A stretch of 64,000 bases of DNA from contig CM054182.1 in assembly GCA_028829895.1 (NCBI GenBank), forward strand, positions 17,752,001 to 17,816,000. The letters run 5' to 3'. Below, one piece after another: positions 31,240 to 43,349 of this stretch. The notes beneath the pieces are model-generated. The model was not told the origin of the DNA. It ran no database searches and saw only the letters and a program-made list of their open reading frames with translations. Positions within the stretch are counted from its first letter, which is position 1, and each line of letters begins with the position of its first letter. This DNA comes from Sinotaia quadrata. Its lineage: Eukaryota; Mollusca; Gastropoda; Architaenioglossa; Viviparidae. The position numbers were made by a program, and so were the translations under genes.

Positions 31240-32590
31240 CGTTAGACTTCTCTTTGCAGTCACACCAAAAGTCTTCCAGCGCGTGAGGCTAAAAATAAAC
31301 GTATCATATGATTGGTTTTAGCTATCCATTCATTCTGCTTTCTTACCAAGACCATCACATGACTTGTACCATGCGCTACCTCCACCCACCCACAAATGGT
31401 AGGGTTAGCACAGAAAACCTAACATAATGTATACAACTAAAATAATCATTTCATGATTTTGCGAACGAATCGTCACTTTATATTTTTTTATGTGACAAAG
31501 GACCGTTCAACACACAATAGTCGAAAATACTGTCCGGATGAGGATTTATTATGATCTTTTGAGTTTGAAGTTAAAACGGGATAGGGACCACCTACTGAAC
31601 TTAATGGAGGAAACACATTATTAGTTCATCAGGTATACATGCAATTTGTTACTTCATTTTACGTAGAGTTATCACTGTTTACTGTGGCTATTCATTGAAT
31701 TCAAAACAATTTGATTCACACTGAATAATTTTTGTTGTCAATAAAATTGTAATTATGTACGATGCCTATATTTATATATCTATATGTGACATTTTAGTGT
31801 TGGCCTTAAAGTGTATCTTCTGGTTAGGGAGTAATTTTTCAGATATAAGAGTTCCGAGATTATATATCCTTGAATTAAAATAGTTCACAATAATCGCTAC
31901 GTAGTTAAATTAGTGTTTTATACTGCGACCAATAGAAAGTAAGGAATCTTCCTAAAACGAAAGTGACTTACTGTAAGGTCATTGCCTTCGTTTACCCTCA
32001 TCTCGTCTTTTGTCATTTATTACTGACCACCTTCAAAAATTTGTATGAGCAGTGACTTAAGCTCGAGATATTGATTAATGGTTATTTTTTAAATTTTATT
32101 TTAATCCTTGTGCTATAAATGCAATTTGCCAAGAATACCCTATAGATGTGCTTACTGGTTTTCAGTATCCCAAGATATAAAGCTACTAAACTAAGTTCTT
32201 GCTTAGTTTACACTATGTTTTGTTATTTTTCTTGTAAATATATATCTCTACTAAATATTATATGGTGAGATGTTTTGTTATAACTCCACAAATTAAGTCT
32301 TACTACAGCAATAACATTATTTCAAGTTAGTTACAATATTATTTTTGGTTGCAATATTTACATTAGCAAACATATTCAGAGTTTGTTCAAAATGCACAAT
32401 TTTCATTGATTAATGATTTAATGATTACAATTATATATTTTCGTGTAAGTATTTATAGATGTTTGTAAAAAAAAATGTTTAGGAGAAAAAGCATTTAATT
32501 ATGAGTCAATTGTCATAATCGGACATAAGGCTTGACAAACTTTATTTAGTTTATCTACAATGATTATATGTAGGCCTACTGTAGTTGTTG
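31240..32590. other. Mannosidase 5' flank, AT-rich, no gene seen
   Basis: Probably contains the mannosidase promoter and 5' UTR on the minus strand. I see no clear TATA box at a fixed distance and no coding signal. Confidence 0.5.
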
Positions 32591-32593
32591 TTG

Positions 32594-32634
32594 AATGTGG
32601 GGAACGCTTCCGGCTTCCGCCGCTTTCGCGTTTG
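32594..32634 (+). repeat. Dispersed CTTCCGG motif, copy 1
   Basis: ggggaacgcttccggc followed by a gctttcgc segment. Related to 37019, 47716 and 60280, all on the plus strand. A tandem array starts just downstream. Confidence 0.7.
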
Positions 32635-32654
32635 GAGAGGGGGGAGAGAGGGAG

Positions 32655-32872
32655 GGGGGTAAGGCCTACTGTATGCAGACCTGAATGAATTATATGTAGG
32701 CCTACTGTATGCAGACCTGAATGAAGTATATGTAGACCTACTGTATGCAGACCTGAATGAATTATATGTAGGCCTACTGTATGCAGACCTGAATGAATTA
32801 TATGTAGGCCTACTGTATGCAGACCTGAATGAAATATATGTAGGCCTACTGTATGCAGACCTGGATGAAGAA
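32655..32872. repeat. 36-bp minisatellite, 6 copies
   Basis: Unit carries atatgtaggcctactgtatg and cagacctgaatga. The period is a multiple of three, so long frames with HSGLHTVGL repeats appear; they are not a gene. Confidence 0.95.
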
Positions 32873-33339
32873 AATCATCACGAAATGATGTTTGCGATGC
32901 CCTTTCACCTTGTTCTTTTCTGATTTCTTGTTGCAGCAGTATTGTCAAAGAAAGCATTATCGCACTGTCTCTTCAGATGTATTTTTCTTTTGATTGAATA
33001 GAAGGCTTTGCGTCTTTTCATCGTCGCTTTGGTACGTGACCTACTTTATTTAAACGTCTCTTTTGTAAATACCCTAGTTATTTGTTTTGACATTTATAAG
33101 TTCATTGTCTATGTTTCTTTTTTGTAAACATTATTGATTATTTTTATTAGAGACCCAATTAGTCATTTTGCATTTGAGTTCATCTTGTCTTTGTCGTTTT
33201 TTTTAGTTTTCTCACCCCTCCCCCCGAGACCACGCACCACCTAATGAGGTCAGCCACCATCCCTCACAAAAAGAGAGAAATTTCACCCAGAAAGGTCATG
33301 TTCACCGGAAAGTCAACGTTTCCCCATTTATTGGAATGA

Positions 33340-33765
33340 AATAAGGAACGTGGTAACATAAAAAATGATATGATAAGGCGAACATGATGAACGTGAAAAG
33401 TGAAAATTATGAGCGCTATGACTTGAAAATGATGATATTGATAACGTGAAAATGGTGAGCGTGATGATAATGAAAATGATGAACGTTTTGATGACGTGAA
33501 AACGATGAGCGCATAGCTGGAAAATGATGAGCTCAAGGATTAGAAAATGAAGAGCGTGATGACGTGGAAATGAAGAGCGCTGTGACATGAAAATGAAGAG
33601 CGTGATGACGTGGAAATGAAGAGCGCCGTGACATGAAAATGAAGAGCGTGATGACGTGGAAATGAAGAGCGCTGTGACGTGAAAATGAAGAGCGCTGTGA
33701 CGTGAAAATGAAGAACGTGAAGACGTAAAAATAAAGAGTACGATTACCGTTGTGATAAAAATGCA
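33340..33765. repeat. ~24-27-bp minisatellite, about 16 copies
   Basis: Units like gatgacgtggaaatgaagag with cgctgtgacg. Intergenic. Confidence 0.9.
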
Positions 33766-34184
33766 TGAGGTTCAAGTAAATTTTGGAAAAACAAAACGTA
33801 ATGACGTGAACCTGAAAAGTACGAAGACTTGGAAATGAAGAGTACGATTACTATTGTGGTAAGCTGCATGAGGTTCAGTGAAATCTCGGGGAAACAGATT
33901 GTTTCTTTCATTAAAATGTCCAAGAGAAAGCCACCATCGTGGAAGAAATTAGAATGTTTATGCAACGAACTTCGAATAAGCATGGGACAAATTATTATTC
34001 AAAAGAATAATGTGAGATTTTTTTTACAGCTATCAAATTATATTTCAGGATTGCAGCTGATTCCTTTGCCCAATCTGGGGAGAAAGGAGTTAAAGGGCAA
34101 TACTTACAGGACAGCTTTAATCAAGTGGTCTACATAAAACTATTGTTTCCAGATACAAACTTTTCTCTAGTTACTTTTGGTGAT

Positions 34185-34412
34185 GGCAAATACCAAAGTT
34201 CATAGAACAAAAAAACCTGAAAAGGTCAGAGTACAACAATGTCAAAAGTTCAGAGGACAATGAAAATAACAAATGTCAAAAGGTCAGTGGACAACGAATA
34301 TAATAAATGTGAAAAGGCCAGAGTACACGAATACAACCAATGTGAAAAGGTCAGAGGATACAAGTGCTAAGGGTCAGAAGGTTGGTGTGTGTGTGTGTGT
34401 GTGTGGGGGGGA
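34185..34412. repeat. ~30-bp degenerate repeat followed by a (GT)n tract
   Basis: Units contain aaaaggtcagagtacaa; the (gt)n run begins near 34386. Confidence 0.8.
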
Positions 34413-35285
34413 CGTGAAATCATTCAAGTCTTGCTAAGACGACATTAATTAATGAAGCTCCATGGCTTGTCATGGAGTTAAGGCCAGTCTGGTCAGTGGG
34501 GATTTTCCTCAATCGATCCATTCTCTCTTACTAGCTCATGAATTTGAGCTTGGCGATCACGATTAGTGACAGTGCAGCCTGTCTTTCCTCAAGAGCAAAG
34601 ATGACACAGGAGGTGGAGGGCATGCATGCAATTGAATGCAACTAAACGACGACCCTTTCCTGCCAAATGCTGCGAAATGGCTTGCCAGTGACTGTGAAGA
34701 ATTAATTCTATCTAAACCAAAACCTAAACCCAAACCCATATGCAAAACCCACTCGAGATCATCGCGTGAAGAATGGCGCTATCAGTATTTGTACCTGTGA
34801 AACTGGACACGGTTTTGGGGAGACGGAAGTAGTCCTAAGACACGTATAGAATAAGCATCACTCAGGCGCTATGGCCGACTTAAAACAGTCGGGAAAATAG
34901 TGGCCTACGTGATCCATAGCATGTTAGGAACTCCAAGTCAAGGTGAGAGACAAGACAACCACAATACCGTTCTCTACCCCAACTTAACCCTCGATTATTA
35001 TCAGCTAAATCGATTCAAAGTTTTCGTTACAGTACATCACTACATGCACTTAAGTCTAACACCGATTACGAGACAGACCAAGACAAGTAATCTCAAACGA
35101 CTGATAACTCGAGACCTCGAGAGAAAATGGGCCAAGATAATCATGCCGCGTTGATTGTCTCCCTTAGCGAATTTACATGATCACGAATAAGATACTTATA
35201 AATAGAAATGCTACTATAAATGAATGTTGTCATTTAAGAGAGCACTAACGTGCAAGAAAAATTTGGATTAAGCTGTTAATGTTTT
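34413..35285. other. Intergenic stretch without recognisable gene
   Basis: Non-repetitive sequence at this level. Short open frames (for example 34900-35154) have no recognisable domain. Confidence 0.5.
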
Positions 35286-35309
35286 TTTAAAATAATTAAA
35301 ATAATTAAG

Positions 35310-35572
35310 GGCGAGCATAAATTTGTGAATCAAATGGCGAGTATAACGCTATGGATCAAAGGGCGAGCATACATTTGTGAATCAAAGGGCGAGTATAAAT
35401 TTGTGAATCAAATGGCGAGTATAAATTTGTGAATCAAATGGCGAGTATAAATTTGTGAATCAAATGGCGAGTATAAATTTGTGAATCAAAGGGCGAGCAT
35501 AAAGTTGTGAATCAAAGGGCGAGCATAAAGTTGTGAATCAAAGGGCGAGCATAAAATAACGTTGTAGGTGTA
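35310..35572. repeat. 26-bp minisatellite, about 10 copies
   Basis: Unit gtgaatcaaatggcgagtat plus aaattt, alternating aaatggcgag/aaagggcgag. Confidence 0.92.
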
Positions 35573-35839
35573 TGATGTAAAGGCGAATATAAAGCAAAAT
35601 AGTAAATAGAAGCAGGTTTCAAAGCTATCATAGATGACTGTTTTATGATGTTTTATAAATAACTATTTTCAGTGTATCATAAACTATTTTCGATGTGTCA
35701 TAGACATTTGTTTATTAATTCACTATTTATTCTATTTAATGTATGTGTATTGGTTACTCAGTATTCAAGTAACTTTTCGTAAAACTTTATTTTGTGTTTG
35801 AGAGAGACAAGGAACATTGATGAATTGATATGCCAATGG

Positions 35840-36520
35840 TAACTGCTATTTGCTATCCAGTTTGACTAGTGTGCTATTTGGTGACAAAATGTGTGTGACT
35901 GTTATTTGCTGTCCAGTTTGATGTGTGCGCCATTGGTGACGGAATGTATGACCGTTATTGGCTGTCCAGTTTAATGTGTGCGCCATTCGATACTTAAAAG
36001 TGTAACGTCTATTTGCTGTCAAGTTTGGTGCTTGTGTGTAATTGGGTGACTGAATGGGTATGACTGTTATTTGCCTCCAGTGATGTATGTTTGTGCCATT
36101 GATTACTTAACGTGTGTGACTGTTATTTGTTGTCCAGTTTGATGTGTGTGCCACTGGTTACTGAATGTGTGTGACTATTATTTGCTGTCCAGTTTGATGT
36201 GTGCCACTGGTGACTGAATGTGTGTAACAAGTATTTGCTGTCCAGTTTGATGTATGCCACTGGTGACTGAATGTGTGTGGCTGTTATTTGCTGTCCAGTT
36301 TGATGTGTTTCCCAATGGAATATATTATTATGCTGTCCAGTTTGATGTGTGTGTCAATGATGACCGTTATTTGCTGTCCAGTTTGATGTGTGTGCCAATG
36401 GTGACTGTTATTTGCTGTCCAAATTGATGTGTGTGCCAATGATGACTGTTATTTGCTGTCCAGTTGGACTCTGGTGAACATATTTGCGTGAACCATTGGC
36501 GTCTGAATCTGTGTTACGGC
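35840..36520. repeat. ~55-bp minisatellite, about 12 copies
   Basis: Units contain gttatttgctgtccagtttg and gatgtgtgtgcca, with variable unit length. Confidence 0.9.
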
Positions 36521-36734
36521 TATTTGCTGTTTTGCATCAAAACAATGAGCAAATTTGCATGTACCATGGTAATTCTTAGAATGTGTGCTCTTTGTTTAAT
36601 TGTAAATCATGAACAGGCCACTTTGGAGAGAGAATGACGTTGAAAATGCAAATTTTTAAAAAGATACTCATTAGAGTACACCATGCGATATACATGTACA
36701 ATATGTTGGAGTGAATAGTGGGCTGAAAATATTT

Positions 36735-36985
36735 TTAAAAAATACTTACCAATTACAGAGCGTCATTTTGGAGAGAGTAAGATGGTGGATAACGTTTGAC
36801 ATACGTATTGATTTTAAAATACTTACCAATTACAGAGCGTCATTTTGAGAGAGTAAGATGGTGGATAACGTTTGACATACGTATTGATTTTAAAATACTT
36901 ACCAATTACAGGCATCATTTTGGAGAGAGTAAGATGGTGGATAACGTTTGACATACGTATTGATTTTAAAATATCGCGCATGTAG
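36735..36985. repeat. ~77-bp tandem repeat, 3 copies
   Basis: aaaatacttaccaattacag and gataacgtttgacatacgta repeat with high identity. Confidence 0.92.
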
Positions 36986-37018
36986 AGTTTCACTTTGGAG
37001 AACGAATGGTAAAGAGTT

Positions 37019-37052
37019 TACTTAATTTATGGGGAGCTCTTCCGGCCGAGGC
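37019..37052 (+). repeat. Dispersed CTTCCGG motif, copy 2
   Basis: atggggagctcttccggcc followed by ccaattta. The 82-bp array begins about 150 bp downstream. Confidence 0.65.
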
Positions 37053-37204
37053 CAATTTAATGCTGGCGATTGACGGTGGGCGGCATGTTATGAAGAGTGT
37101 TTAAGAGGCGGGGAAGTGGGGGGACTCTCTCTATATATAATGTTAGTTCTTTCGCAGGTGGTTGTTTGTTATTTATTTGTTTTTCTTATTTCTTATTTTA
37201 TTTT

Positions 37205-37614
37205 CTATGTACTTATTGCTTTTAGCTGTTGGAGTTTGATGAGTTTAATATAGTTGTTGGATGGATGACTTTTTAAAAATAAATTTCTATGTACTTATTG
37301 CTTTTAGCTGTTGGAGTTTGATGAGTTTAATATAGTTGTTGGATGGATGACTTTTTAAAAATAAATTTCTATGTACTTATTGCTTTTAGCTGTTGGAGTT
37401 TGATGAGTTTAATATAGTTGTTGGATGGATGACTTTTTAAAAATAAATTTCTATGTACTTATTGCTTTTAGCTGTTGGAGTTTGATGAGTTTAATATAGT
37501 TGTTGGATGGATGACTTTTTAAAAATAAATTTCTATGTACTTATTGCTTTTAGCTGTTGGAGTTTGATGAGTTTAATATAGTTGTTGGATGGATGACTTT
37601 TTAAAAATAAATTT
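37205..37614. repeat. 82-bp minisatellite, 5 near-identical copies
   Basis: Copies begin (ctatgtacttattgc) at 37205, 37287, 37369, 37451 and 37533, an exact 82-bp period. I saw essentially no differences between copies. Confidence 0.97.
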
Positions 37615-38480
37615 GCTCGTGTTATTTTATATTTAACTGGTTAAAGTTTTGATATTTACGTGGTCCTTATTACTTTATTATTACTTTAGGTGACCAGTCC
37701 TCGAACTTTAGCAAGTCCTGAACTGTGGTGGGTGGTCCAGTTTGTTTGCTTCCTCCAACTCATCTATTTTATTTTGAGGTGCTTCGGACCACTCAAATAT
37801 TTGACAATGGAAGTATTAATTTCGGAACTTTTTAATAGGTGATGAAGTGGGTGATTCACTACCATTCTATTGAACCTATTCATGCCATAGTCGCCCTAGT
37901 TCCCCTGAATCTATTGCCGGTATGTCATTTTCTATTAACTATTCTATCAGTGATCTTCTTTATATTCCTATTAGTCTGCAGTCTTTTATAAGGTGTTCTA
38001 TGGTTAGTTGCTGACCAGAGCTGTACTGGATTATCTTATATCTGATTTCGCTTCCTAGTCTGAGTTTAGAAATTCTTGATTGTTCTCTTCTAGTGCCATT
38101 ATACAATGTTGGTATATTGTCTGTCTGTCTTGTCTCTCTGGGGTTTTCGTCCTTTTGCTAGTTTTAAATATTGGATTTCGTCAGTTTGTTCAAAGTGTTG
38201 AATTTTTCTTTTTGTATGGTAATAACTTTTATATATTTTTTATGATTAAGAAAATAACATGCATGCAGAGTCTCACTTTGGACAACGAATGATAAGAAGA
38301 GTAAAATGCATGCAGAGTACTGTTTACATTGATTATAAAACATACTAACTATGAAGGCCACTTAACTGGAAAACTACAAAGAAAATTTACTAATAGAAAA
38401 TTGCTTTTGAAGCGTCATAATAAAAACAATTTTCGATGTGTCAACTGTAAAAACTATTGTCGTTGTGTTAAAAATAGTAA
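37615..38480. other. Intergenic stretch without recognisable gene
   Basis: Mostly non-repetitive; no coding or RNA signal recognised. Confidence 0.45.
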
Positions 38481-38529
38481 AAAGATAGGGTGAAAATATT
38501 TGTCACAGAGGCTGACCACAAAAAACTTG

Positions 38530-38830
38530 AGGATCCATATATATCGAGCATGTGGAAGTTATTTCTTCACATGACCAGCTTTATGTTGCATTTTCGCTGC
38601 GTTCATGAAACAGACAACATGAAAGTACTCATAAAAATAACAACAGTCAAGGTCGTTTTCCAAGTGATACTGGAGCAAGTGGGAGTTTTTGGAAGCGACT
38701 CTAAAGCGTCCTTGACCTTCGAGCATGTGGGAGTTTTTTTTCACATCGCAGCTTTATGTTGCATTGCCTGTTCATGAAAAAATCCAACGGTCAAGGTCAT
38801 TTGCTACACGAATTTTCACTCGCAATGTGA
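38530..38830. repeat. ~190-bp diverged tandem duplication
   Basis: gagcatgtgg, agctttatgttgcatt, gttcatgaaa and gtcaaggtc recur in order in two halves. Confidence 0.7.
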
Positions 38831-39121
38831 CATACCTGAATAATAAATAAAAATAATAACTGAGCAGGTAAGGAACAAAAGTTATAAAAACCCTGTGTGT
38901 GTGTCCGGCGTCCGGAAAGGGAATAATGGATAGAATGAAATAGTTTTAACTCCAAAAATGTTTCGGCAAAGCCATTGCACATCACAGATCAAGTATATAC
39001 TGGTGGCAAATACTCTAGTTTAAAAATATCACTGACTGTGACGTCTATTTTAAATAAGTTGTGGATAGCTATGAAGACGGGTCCGGTGCGAGAAGAGGAG
39101 AGTACGTTAACGAACAACAAT

Positions 39122-39556
39122 CTGCAGCAATTTTCTAGACTGCTTTCTCAATTCGTCACTAATACTGTCTTTTTCTTGGTTGCCTGCAGCAATTTTCTAG
39201 ACTACTTTCTCAATTCGTCACCAATACTGTCTTTTTCTTGTTTGCCTGCAGCAATTTTCTAGACTGCTTTCTCAATTCGTCACCAATACTGTCTTTTTCT
39301 TGGTTGCCTGCAGCAATTTTCTAGACTGCTTTCTCAATTCGTCACTAATACTGTCTTTTTCTTGTTTGCCTGCAGCAATTTTCTAGACTGCTTTCTCAAT
39401 TCGTCACTAATACTGTCTTTTTCTTGTTTGCCTGCAGCAATTTTCTAGACTGCTTTCTCAATTCGTCACTAATACTGTCTTTTTCTTGTTTGCCTGCAGC
39501 AATTTTCTAGACTGCTTTCTCAATTCGTCATTAATACTGTCTTTTCTTTGTTTGCC
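39122..39556. repeat. 62-bp minisatellite, 7 copies
   Basis: ctgcagcaattttctagact recurs at 39122, 39184, 39246, 39308, 39370, 39432 and 39494, an exact 62-bp period. Confidence 0.97.
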
Positions 39557-39599
39557 CGCGGCATGACAGAACCGGTGCATTTCAGTTAAGTAGGGCCTA

Positions 39600-40780
39600 A
39601 TTTTTGTCAAGCTCCAGTCAACCGTAAGCCAACTAGGAAATTATACGAACACTCGAACATTGCTTACAATATATATGTGATATTGCCTAATATATATGTG
39701 TGTGGTGTGTGTGTGTGAATCTATATACATATACACTTATCCAGTTTTGACTGAGAAGGAAGGGAAAAGGCACTGGAAAAACCATGCCTAAAATTAACTG
39801 CTAAGCTGTTGACTGTGCTGTTTACACTTAGGTCTCCTAACCTGTCCATACATAGCATAGCTCAGTAACTCGCTTACTGCGAGGAGTAAGTATGGGAAAG
39901 GTGGGTCACGGGGAATTCTAGGTATAGAAAAAAGTAGTACCTGCTTTCTGTTTCAAAGCTAGCAGAGAGCACGTTTCGATCAGGGGGGATTTTTGAGCTC
40001 GGGAATTCGATGTACATAATCGCAGGACTATTATTTCACATGTTCTAGTCTGCACTGGCAAGTTGTTTTGAATGCAGCCTTGCTTACTCGCGAGTCATCA
40101 GACAGCACTTGGCTCCAGTGCCCTGTACGAGAACTAACGACCCTCTACTTGATGTTGAAACTAAATTCCTAACGACAAAACATGTCAGGCAATGCTCAGA
40201 TCTTCAAATTTAATGGGTAGGATTATCTTCAATTTTTACTTTCTTTTTGTCAGCAATTTTAAGTTTTAATTCACTGTACCAAAATGCAGTTTTAATTAGA
40301 CCAGCGTGTTTGTCGATAGCCGTGTAGATTTGTTTGTGTTTATTTTTAGCGAGAGAGGAACTTGTCACTTGCTTGTCCGTGACCTGGTTTGTTTCTTTCT
40401 CTTTGCGATTTTATTCGTGTATGTGTAGATTGAACAAAGAAATAGTTTTGTTTTTCCACTCAATTTGTAGAACATCAATCCACTCTTTGATGATTACAGA
40501 GGTAATTAGCAGATAATTTGGTATTCATTGTTTTAATTTGTCGACAGTTTTCCTTCAGTGACATACATCACAGTGATTACAAGGTAAACTGTACATTAGC
40601 AACCACAAAGACAAACGTAATTAAGTATACTTGCATGCAGGCACACACGCATACATGAGCACACTTTGACATATGCTTACACACATACACACACACACAC
40701 ACACACAAACACTCACGCATGCACAAGTATACATACAAATGCACACATTCGTTGCAGTTTAAGTACAAGGCATATTTCAA
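39600..40780. other. Intergenic, mostly unique sequence
   Basis: Contains a short (gt) tract near 39700 and a CA tract near 40690. A possible small first exon on the plus strand (ATG at 40182, 12 codons, then GG|GTAGGA) has no partner exon that I can find. Confidence 0.4.
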
Positions 40781-40786
40781 TACTTA

Positions 40787-41055
40787 TAGAATACAAATTT
40801 AAGAAGCAAGTGATCGCATACTGAATTTGCGTCTGCGCAGTCTTTTCAGCAAACCGGTGACGTCATAGGCATGTTTCAATACTTATAGAATACAAAATTA
40901 AGAAGCAAGTGATCGCATACTGAATTTGCGTCTGCGCAGTCTTTTCAGCAAACCGGTGACGTCATAGGCATGTTTCAATACTTATAATATAAAAATTAAG
41001 AAGCAAGTGATCGCATACTGAATTTGCGTTTGCGCAGTCATTTCAGCAAATCGTG
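40787..41055. repeat. ~100-bp tandem repeat, 3 copies, with CRE-like TGACGTCA
   Basis: atgtttcaatacttatagaa and gcgtctgcgcagtcttttca repeat. The first two copies contain ggTGACGTCAta; the third has lost it. Confidence 0.88.
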
Positions 41056-41059
41056 ATGT

Positions 41060-41800
41060 CCAAAGTGAATCACTGTATATTAACACACTTATATAATTAT
41101 TAAAGGAATAAAACCACTTTAAGATGCACACTAGACAGTTACACATTAATAAAAGGTTAAAACACTCTGATATAGCCTAGATATTAATACATTGAAATAA
41201 GAGATTACAACCACTCTAATTTATACACTAAATGTATTAAAGAACTTAAACCACTCCAAGTCATTAATGCAAGATTTAAACCACTCTAAGATGCACACTG
41301 GGTCTTAAAGACATAAAGAGTTAAAACCAGTCTTAAATGCACATTAGACATTAATATTCAGAGTTAAAACTCTCCTTAGATATGCACTAGATAATAACGG
41401 ATTAAACTAGTATAAGATCTGCGCTAGATATTAGCACATTAATGAAGTTTATAACCATCTAATATACGCTCTATATATTAATAAATTTGTAAAGAGTTAT
41501 AACCATTCCAAGATTCACATAAGATACTGACATATTAAATAAAGGTTTAAAATCATTCTAAGAAAAATCTAGATATCAGTATATTAATAAGAGGTTATAA
41601 CCATCTCTAGACTCATAGATATTTACAAAGACATAAAGGGTCAAAGCCATTCTGAATATTAACAGATTAATGACGTTTTAAAACTATTGATACAACTAAA
41701 TATTAACAGATTAATAATTAATAAGGGCTAAACCCATTCTAAGGTGCACACTAGATACAAACACATTAATAAAGGGTTAAACCACTCTAGAATATATTTG
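41060..41800. repeat. Degenerate ~60-bp repeat
   Basis: Recurrent ttaaaaccactctaagatgc and acactagatattaatacatt variants; old, strongly diverged array. Confidence 0.7.
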
Positions 41801-42879
41801 TGATGCCAACGCCACCTAGTTAATGATTCTGATCATTATTACTTAATAAATCATTCATAACTTATTACAAGTGATGAGAATCTTAATTTATATTATTAAT
41901 AATTCTCCAGCAGACACCACTCGTCTCTCTCACTACGTGAATTTAAACGTTTTCTCTCTTCCACAACATTAAGGTAACATTAACCCTCACACAATATTCC
42001 ATAGATGAAAAACTTCTTAGTAAAGGAGAAAACAAATCCGCCTTTAATCTATATTTAGCAAACATCCATTCACCCAGACTCTTATCCAACAAAAGGTTAT
42101 CAATATGTGTAAGAAGGTCAATAAATTTAAGAATAAATTTATTAAATCAACAGTCAAATATACAAATGACAAATACAATGAAAAAGATTACTTGACATCA
42201 ATTATTTCCATGAAACCACGTTTGAATAATTTCTATATTTTATACATTCTTATATCCTAAATACAATTCAGCATTAGTGTCAATACAAATCACAGGATAG
42301 TTCTTATCAGAGAATAAAAATGGAGTTACTAGAGATAAGTGATAATAATTTTTATATAACTTGAATTAAGTGCTGTCTCAATAGTCTTTGCACACTTTTG
42401 CAACAAAGACAAGTTTATCAGTTCCACCTGCCTCCTTCGCAGGGTGAAAACACTCTTCTGCCACCTTTTCTCTTGAGCCAGCCTGGACACTTCCTTTTGC
42501 CATGCCAATTCCTTCAAGCAGAACAATAATTGGAGAGATTTCCAGCAACTTCTCTGCACCAGAAATTGCATTATGTAGTCAGCAAAGCTTGCTGCCATAC
42601 ATCAATGGAATGTAGAGTATTCATACACTTACACACCACAGTAAAGGTTCCCCATGTCTACCATGGTCATATATGTTTATAACCAGTAAACCAGGAGGTT
42701 CAAATCATATGCAAAAAGAAAGAAAGGCTGCTTTACCCTAAAAAATATAATCAGGGAGCAAATGCTAAGTATCCAGTTTATCACTTTATAACTCCTTCCT
42801 TTCTTACATTCCAGTCTCAACTTACAGTTTCCTGCAGCAGTATTTATTTGCCCAGTGCATACAAACAACATAATAAATA

Positions 42880-43345
42880 AAGAATATCAAGAGGGCTGGC
42901 AAAAGGGGATGAAAAAGGTCGCACCAGTTTGGCACACACTCAATTGCCCTCTTTCAGTGGGTTAAACAAAAATGTGTGTGTGTATTCGAAAGCCGTTTTA
43001 CGTCACCCTTGAAACTTGCATTGATCATTTCGTCATCAGATGTTCTCTGAGCTGAAGGCCTCAGTTGGACCCCACAGCCTCAAATTGCGTTCTGAGGTGA
43101 AAGGCTGGGAAGGCTGGCCGAAGAGGTGTGAAAAAGGTCGCACCCCCTCAACCGCCTTCTGTTGGTGGGTAATAACATCAAAAATGGGGAGATTGATTTG
43201 ACACTATTTGATCCTGAGTGCCCCAGTGGGACCCCACAGTCTCACATTGCGTTCCGAGGTGGAGGGCGGGAGGGCTGGCAGAAGAGGGTGAAAAGATCAC
43301 ACCAGTTTGATGCACACCTATTGGTGGGTAATATCCAATTTTTAA
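42880..43345 (+). repeat. Dispersed repeat, three partial copies
   Basis: gagggctggcagaagagg, gtgaaaaaggtcgcacc and ccccacagcctcacattgcg recur around 42890, 43100 and 43230. A fragment (gccccagtgggac) recurs near 45445. Looks like an old SINE or transposon-derived unit. Confidence 0.65.
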
Positions 43346-43349
43346 AAAT

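Noticed and set aside
32499..32957. 152-codon frame with HSGLHTVGL repeats
   Set aside because: Product of the 36-bp minisatellite.
39122..39556. Regularly spaced repeats resembling a CRISPR array
   Set aside because: The repeats are head-to-tail without unique spacers, in a eukaryotic genome.
40182..40217. Possible first coding exon (12 codons starting MSGNAQ, then GG|GTAGGA)
   Set aside because: No downstream exon continuing it could be found; a short ATG before a GT is expected by chance.
42329..42598. 89-codon minus-strand frame starting MAASFADYIMQ
   Set aside because: Reads somewhat like protein but has no recognised domain, partner exon or homologue I can name.
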